Below, in pieces: positions 46,276 to 50,803 of a DNA stretch of 50,803 bases. The position numbers were made by a program, and so were the translations under genes. The notes beneath the pieces were generated by a model. It was given only the letters and a program-made list of their open reading frames with translations, ran no database searches and had not been told where the DNA came from. The stretch lies in IMG/VR virus record IMGVR_UViG_3300042893_002153, positions 1 to 50,803 of that record, one strand, 5' to 3'. The stretch comes from a virus. Every line of letters begins with the position of its first letter. Position 1 is the stretch's first letter.

Positions 46276-49200
46276 GTATTAATTATTCAATCCCCAAAAA
46301 GTATAAAAACCAAAAGCAAAAAAATGTCTTTGCTTTTTCCGGTTTTCGTGGGCTTGATAAAGAAAACAAACCCGTTAAAGTTCAACCCTTTCGTGCAACC
46401 GACGGTCACAATTTTATTTTAGACAGCGACACACTAAAAACACGCCCTTCTTATAAGTTAGAGATAGAACCAACTTTTGTGGTAAAAGAATTAGAACCGA
46501 GTGACTATCTTATCGACTGGTATCAGTTTGGGACAATGCGAGTTTATGTAACCAAATTTCATTTTTATTTTGAACAAGACGGTGCGTCATTTAACGAGCA
46601 AACCGCACAATCCTCAACCTTTACCAAAGGTGGTATTGCTGCAAGTTATGATTTTTCGGCAAACAAACCACATTTTCAAGAAGAAAAAGAATGCCTTTTT
46701 ATTTTTTGTCTAAACGGTATATTTGTTGTTTCTAAAATCGACACTCGAATTGTTTTTTATGAACTTAACAGCAAACCAACTAATCCATATGATGTTACTA
46801 ACGTTGAAGCATTCGAAGCGTTTCATGATTTACCCATTCCGTACGAACCGACCGTTAGTCTTGACGAAAAACCATTTGATGATGTAAATTTGCTTTCGGG
46901 TGTTTCTAAATATCGCTTGTTTGCTGCTTCAAAAAATACACACAACGGAGAAACGACTTACACTTTGCCAACAACCTTTAACTCTACCAAAAACTCTTCG
47001 TACGCGGTTGATATAAGTTTTTACAAAGACCGTTATGGTAAAATCCCTGAAGTGTTTCCTGTGTTTATGGGTGTTGAAAAAGATAACTTTCCCGCGCAGG
47101 TAACAAAAATCGTTAATAACGTATCAACACAAGTGGATACACAAACCACTTTTGGCGACCCTTTAATTGCTTTCGGAAGTGATAATGATAACACCGCAGA
47201 TGAAACGCCAGATGATGTAGTACCGTTTGCTGAGATTCGTGATATTTACTATCCACCTATTGAATTCACTTATTTTGGAAACTCGGGACACACACAGCAC
47301 TCACCTATCAGTGAAAAGTATGGATTGAATAAAGATAACTTTTTTAGTATGGTGGTTAAAAACACCGACAACATTACCGTTTTCCAATACTTGATGGATT
47401 ATATATCCAATAATAAAGTTACGTTCGATGGATTTACTACAAACAAATGGATTGCCTTTAAACTCATCGCGCGCGTGAACGCAACATTTTATGATAACAA
47501 TAGTTCGGTTATTAAAGAAAAAGCGGTACTTGAAAAAACGGTTTTAGTTTATGTTCAATTAAGAAAATATGAAGAAAACATTATACAGTTTTCCGGTACC
47601 CCAGCGTATCTTCAAAACACATCTGTAAATCCCGTTGAAGTATATTCAACCGCTTTTGCCACGCCAGCGTTTCCCACAACAACTTCAGCAGACCATACTT
47701 TTTATATCGCTAAATTATCTGCTTCGAATGACTCTTTCCCATCTGAAATACCAACACAATTAAATCAAAACGAAGTTGAAGCGTTTATTAGAGATAAAGC
47801 AAACACTCTTTTATTAGAAAAAACGACCACACCTGGCAACAATATTTCAAACAACCAAACGGTTAGGATTTTTGGTAAATTCTTTCAAACTTTTGAACAA
47901 ACCGCAACCACAAGAAGTGTAACCCTTCCAACCGCAGGAACGTCCAACTTTAAATTCGCTATTGCACCTGGTCAAAACACCACCACGCCACCTTCATACC
48001 CCGCAATGCCTATTGGCTTCTCTGCAGACTTTACACTGAACCTTGGTTTTGTTGGAAACGGGTCTCGAATAAACTTTAGCGCTTCTTCAGATGAAAGGTC
48101 GGCACTTATTTCTGGAATAAGAAATCATAGCAGTATTACAAGTCTTACCACACCAGGAACATACACGTTTGACGTTCAAGCAACTGGTTATAAATCAACA
48201 TCATTACCAGACCCAAACGACCCATCACAAACTATTACGACATATACTGCGTTTGCGGTAAGGGTGGTAGCAACCATTACTGTTACTGCCTCTGAAACCA
48301 CGCAACATCGCCGTTATGCAATTTCAGTTCGTGGGACCGTTGCAGCAGGTCAGGCATTAGTCAAAGACGTTCTTTATCATTTTGATTTAAAAGAAGAAGA
48401 AAACGAAATTCGGTTCAGAGTCAAAGATTACTTCTATGATTTTAATAACGAACCAACGATTGATATAAGATTAGTTTTCCAAGGTAATCCAGACTATCAA
48501 ATCATTGCCCACAGTAAGTTCTCGGTTAATTTCGGCAGTGAAAACAGATTGTTTTTAGCGGGCAACACCGAATATCCAAACATCGACCGATTTAATGTGT
48601 CTAATAACTTGCTGGGTGACGGAGAAAAAAATCAAAGTTACGAATTAACTTATTTTCCATCAAAGAACTATCGTGTTTTGGGTGGCAAAGGCGCAATCAA
48701 TGGATACGTGGTCGCAACGGATTCCGAGTTGTATATTACAAAACAAGAATATCCAAACGACGACCGATTCTTTATTCGCCAACGTCTGCTTAATGAAAGT
48801 GGCATTGTTGGATATAACGAATTTAAGACTAACATTCAAAGAACGCCGATTAACAACCGTTGCATCGTGAGATTCTATAACGATATTTTAATTCTTTCTA
48901 AAGAAGGATTGTATGGTGTTGAAATATCCAGTAACGTTCTTACTAACGAAAGACTATTAAAATTACGAAGTGGTTTTATTAATGACGAACTAACAGCAAA
49001 GATTAATGCTATTCAAGATAAGTCAAAGATTTTTGTGGTTGAAGATAATCGTCGTATGTATATCTTTATTGGAAAAGAAGTTTATTTAGCGGATAGCCGT
49101 TACATTGCTCAAAATCCAAACAGCGAAATAGAAAACTTAAGTTATGAAATAGTTAAATGGACATCAGAAGTAGAATGGTTTACCGGTAAAGCCCAAGACG

Positions 49201-50243
49201 GTAAGTTTTATTTGATTGACGAAGTGGGTGATGTTGTTTATTCTTTTGGTGAAGAAAATTATGATGAATATATCAAAAAAGAAGCGTCATTTACCACAAG
49301 TCAAGGTTTAACTGGACATACCGACAACATCGTTTTTACCATCAATTCAACTTACAATTACATTTTTGCTTCTGCTTCTACCGCTTCTAATTACGCTTTT
49401 GTCTTACAAAACGGGTATAAAGTTGTTGGTGATTCCTCAGAAGATTATACCGAAAGCAACGGAACAGTTACGGTGGTTGATGTAAACGCATTTGCCCCAT
49501 TTACCGACGGCTCGAAACTTTATTGGGAAACAACCCAGGGTGGTGGATTTGAGGTAACAGAATTCACCGTTGCTGGTTTTGAAGCAAGTAATCGAACGAC
49601 CTTTACTTATGGTGCTACGGCGGGTTATAAACAAGGAAAAATTTATCAAAATATTGCCGGTCTTAAACTTTATATTACACATTTTTGGCAAATTGGTGGT
49701 GTTTATCAATTCCGTCTTGCTGTATATCGACCAACCAGTGCAACATTAGTTACGCAAAACCAAGGCGAAACCGACACCGCGTTCCGAACACGCCTTGCTG
49801 GTTTGTTTAATGAAGACGAAGATTACTACTTTGTTTCCGGTGGTGCCGTCAATACACTTATTGCGCACGTTCCGTACATCAACACCCGTTGGGTAAGTTC
49901 TATTTCCGATTTTGGCAACAATTTGTTTGAAAAGACTTCTTTTCGTGTAAACATTTACGCAACCAAGCAACCAAGTTCAAACAACATGACGTTTGGTTAT
50001 CGAACTTTGCGTCGTCTTGCGGGGTTGAGCGCGCCAGTCGATTTGTCAAACGAATTTAATCTTCAAGACATAGCTTTTTCTCAATTCAGTCTGGCAACCA
50101 TGGATACAGTTGGTTTTAGTTTACCAATGAAAGAAAACAACTTCCTTTATATTCAATTCACCATTAACGGCACGGGTAAAATTGAACTTAACGCAATCGA
50201 GATTACTTATAAACTTAATCGTATGTTAAAATCAGTAGGATAG
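46272..50243 (+). CDS. Tail nozzle / hub protein
   Basis: A 1,323-residue, beta-rich protein that should form the tube below the adaptor. The N-terminal part (FSGFRGLDKENKP, then DGHNFILDSDTLKTRPSYK) matches the opening of phage nozzle proteins (gp10 of P22, gp12 of T7). The middle (about 745-930) has propeller-like repeats with YFPSKNYRVLGGKGAINGYV and RFYNDILILSKEGLYGVE. About residues 395-740 look like an inserted Ig-like or fibre-like domain rich in T, S and P, which makes the protein larger than the 500-800 residues usual for the family. It overlaps the adaptor gene by 4 bases. Confidence 0.8.
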   Translation: MSINYSIPKKYKNQKQKNVFAFSGFRGLDKENKPVKVQPFRATDGHNFILDSDTLKTRPSYKLEIEPTFVVKELEPSDYLIDWYQFGTMRVYVTKFHFYFEQDGASFNEQTAQSSTFTKGGIAASYDFSANKPHFQEEKECLFIFCLNGIFVVSKIDTRIVFYELNSKPTNPYDVTNVEAFEAFHDLPIPYEPTVSLDEKPFDDVNLLSGVSKYRLFAASKNTHNGETTYTLPTTFNSTKNSSYAVDISFYKDRYGKIPEVFPVFMGVEKDNFPAQVTKIVNNVSTQVDTQTTFGDPLIAFGSDNDNTADETPDDVVPFAEIRDIYYPPIEFTYFGNSGHTQHSPISEKYGLNKDNFFSMVVKNTDNITVFQYLMDYISNNKVTFDGFTTNKWIAFKLIARVNATFYDNNSSVIKEKAVLEKTVLVYVQLRKYEENIIQFSGTPAYLQNTSVNPVEVYSTAFATPAFPTTTSADHTFYIAKLSASNDSFPSEIPTQLNQNEVEAFIRDKANTLLLEKTTTPGNNISNNQTVRIFGKFFQTFEQTATTRSVTLPTAGTSNFKFAIAPGQNTTTPPSYPAMPIGFSADFTLNLGFVGNGSRINFSASSDERSALISGIRNHSSITSLTTPGTYTFDVQATGYKSTSLPDPNDPSQTITTYTAFAVRVVATITVTASETTQHRRYAISVRGTVAAGQALVKDVLYHFDLKEEENEIRFRVKDYFYDFNNEPTIDIRLVFQGNPDYQIIAHSKFSVNFGSENRLFLAGNTEYPNIDRFNVSNNLLGDGEKNQSYELTYFPSKNYRVLGGKGAINGYVVATDSELYITKQEYPNDDRFFIRQRLLNESGIVGYNEFKTNIQRTPINNRCIVRFYNDILILSKEGLYGVEISSNVLTNERLLKLRSGFINDELTAKINAIQDKSKIFVVEDNRRMYIFIGKEVYLADSRYIAQNPNSEIENLSYEIVKWTSEVEWFTGKAQDGKFYLIDEVGDVVYSFGEENYDEYIKKEASFTTSQGLTGHTDNIVFTINSTYNYIFASASTASNYAFVLQNGYKVVGDSSEDYTESNGTVTVVDVNAFAPFTDGSKLYWETTQGGGFEVTEFTVAGFEASNRTTFTYGATAGYKQGKIYQNIAGLKLYITHFWQIGGVYQFRLAVYRPTSATLVTQNQGETDTAFRTRLAGLFNEDEDYYFVSGGAVNTLIAHVPYINTRWVSSISDFGNNLFEKTSFRVNIYATKQPSSNNMTFGYRTLRRLAGLSAPVDLSNEFNLQDIAFSQFSLATMDTVGFSLPMKENNFLYIQFTINGTGKIELNAIEITYKLNRMLKSVG

Positions 50244-50253
50244 GTAAAAAAAT

Positions 50254-50682
50254 ATGGCATTCGATGATATTTTAATAACCGAAGCAAAGAAAAACGCCAT
50301 TAAGGACAAAGGCGCAGATAAGTTGCCTCTTAACCCAACAGCGCAAGGTTATACTGGGCAACAAGTTCGTGCCGCTTTGGCTGCCGCCACGACCGGAAAT
50401 GTCGATAGCATTTTAAGCGAACTCGAAGCCAAACTTGGTGTTATCAAAGGTCATTTTGAGAGTTATGTTGGCAACGTTTCAGTGCTTACTGCGTTACCAC
50501 AAGACCTTACTCCATATAACGACACTTTTATCTTTATTAAAAACAATCAAAACGTCGTTACTGAAGTTTATTACATTTCTAATGGCACAGCAATCCTAAC
50601 CAGATTTACAACCAGCAACATCACTGTGGCTGAAAACCAACCCCAAGCACCAATGACCGGCGATTTGTGGTTTGACATTTAA
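50254..50682 (+). CDS. Short tail protein with fibre-type C-terminus
   Basis: A 142-residue protein following the nozzle gene by 10 bases. The N-terminal region (KKNAIKDKGADKLPLNP, then YTGQQVRAALAAATTGNV) is helical. The C-terminal segment APMTGDLWFDI closely resembles the end of the first tail fibre (TPLTGTIWFDI), suggesting a shared binding tip or trimerisation element. It lies before the coiled-coil protein and the fibres across the circular junction. Probable fibre-attachment or adaptor protein. Confidence 0.75.
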   Translation: MAFDDILITEAKKNAIKDKGADKLPLNPTAQGYTGQQVRAALAAATTGNVDSILSELEAKLGVIKGHFESYVGNVSVLTALPQDLTPYNDTFIFIKNNQNVVTEVYYISNGTAILTRFTTSNITVAENQPQAPMTGDLWFDI

Positions 50683-50688
50683 ATATTG

Positions 50689-50697
50689 TGATATAAT
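50689..50697 (+). promoter_or_regulatory. Extended -10 promoter at the assembly junction
   Basis: TGATATAAT, of which TATAAT is also bases 1-6 of the window. It lies upstream of the coiled-coil gene at 24-428. A TTGACA hexamer occurs at 50672-50677, but at 14 bases from the -10 the spacing is too short for normal use. The leader has AAGAGGT before the ATG. Confidence 0.5.
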
Positions 50698-50803
50698 AAA
50701 ATCAAGAGGTAATTATGGCTATTGAAAACAAAGAAGATTTAGTAAAAAAAGTTGCGGTGTTAGAAGACAAACTTTTACCACTCAGACAAGCAAGTGAAGA
50801 ACT
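50692..50803. repeat. Terminal direct repeat, copy 2 (circular overlap)
   Basis: Exact copy of bases 1-112, including the start of the coiled-coil gene at 24-428 (here truncated at the window end). It should be trimmed from one end when the genome is circularised. Confidence 0.93.

Noticed and set aside
50672-50697. Consensus TTGACA -35 with TATAAT at the junction
   Set aside because: Spacing is 14 bases and TTGACA encodes the conserved WFDI end of the upstream protein, so it is unlikely to act as a -35; only the extended -10 is kept.

Overview
The window is one complete, circularly closed tailed-phage genome. Bases 1-112 are repeated exactly at 50692-50803, so the unique length is 50,691 bp. 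It is AT-rich, uses TGA as a stop, and has strong GGAGG-type ribosome binding sites and TGnTATAAT (extended -10) promoters. These traits suggest a low-GC Gram-positive-like host (Bacillota, or a Mycoplasmatota lineage with the standard code). Gene content and order (small and large terminase, portal, scaffold, coat, head-tail adaptor, nozzle, fibres, internal/ejection proteins) indicate a short-tailed, podovirus-like virion. No RNA polymerase, DNA polymerase, integrase, tRNA or recognisable endolysin was found.

There are two opposed transcription blocks. The late block is on the + strand. It starts at the small terminase (38504), runs to the end of the window, continues through position 1 and ends at 21018. 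It encodes packaging and head proteins (38504-45017), adaptor, nozzle and fibres (45113-2578 across the junction), a cluster of tiny basic proteins (2608-3138), three membrane proteins (3138-5341), a probable ejection protein (5361-6665) and a 4,692-residue polyvalent protein (6669-20747). The polyvalent protein carries two HExxH metallopeptidase motifs and one clear plus two weaker ADP-ribosyltransferase-like modules. The block ends with a small holin-like membrane protein.

The early block is on the - strand, from 38230 down to 20983, and meets the late block head to head with a 36-base overlap of the last genes. It falls into sub-operons. A leader gene (37802-38230) ends at an intrinsic terminator. 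A compact cassette (33364-37329) is built around a MoxR-type AAA+ ATPase and a VWA protein with a CobT/NorD-like HEIGH motif. A series of small accessory genes (30585-33181) includes a likely ribbon-helix-helix regulator. An SF2 helicase and two small genes follow (28338-30601). Last comes a replication and recombination module: SSB, Sak3-like annealing protein, Cas4/RecB-like nuclease, PrimPol-VapE primase-helicase, VRR-NUC nuclease and a Dam-family methyltransferase.

Control appears concentrated in a few non-coding stretches. An 18-bp dyad, TAAGATA-N4-TATCTTA, occurs upstream of ssb and several times in 37389-37761. An A-rich block recurs upstream of three early units. The divergent early/late spacer holds long G and C runs with G-quadruplex potential. 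In a manual read I found no GATC site, although well over a hundred would be expected by composition. The best candidates for new biology are the AAA+/VWA-metallopeptidase cassette with its dyad-controlled promoter, and the modular giant protein.
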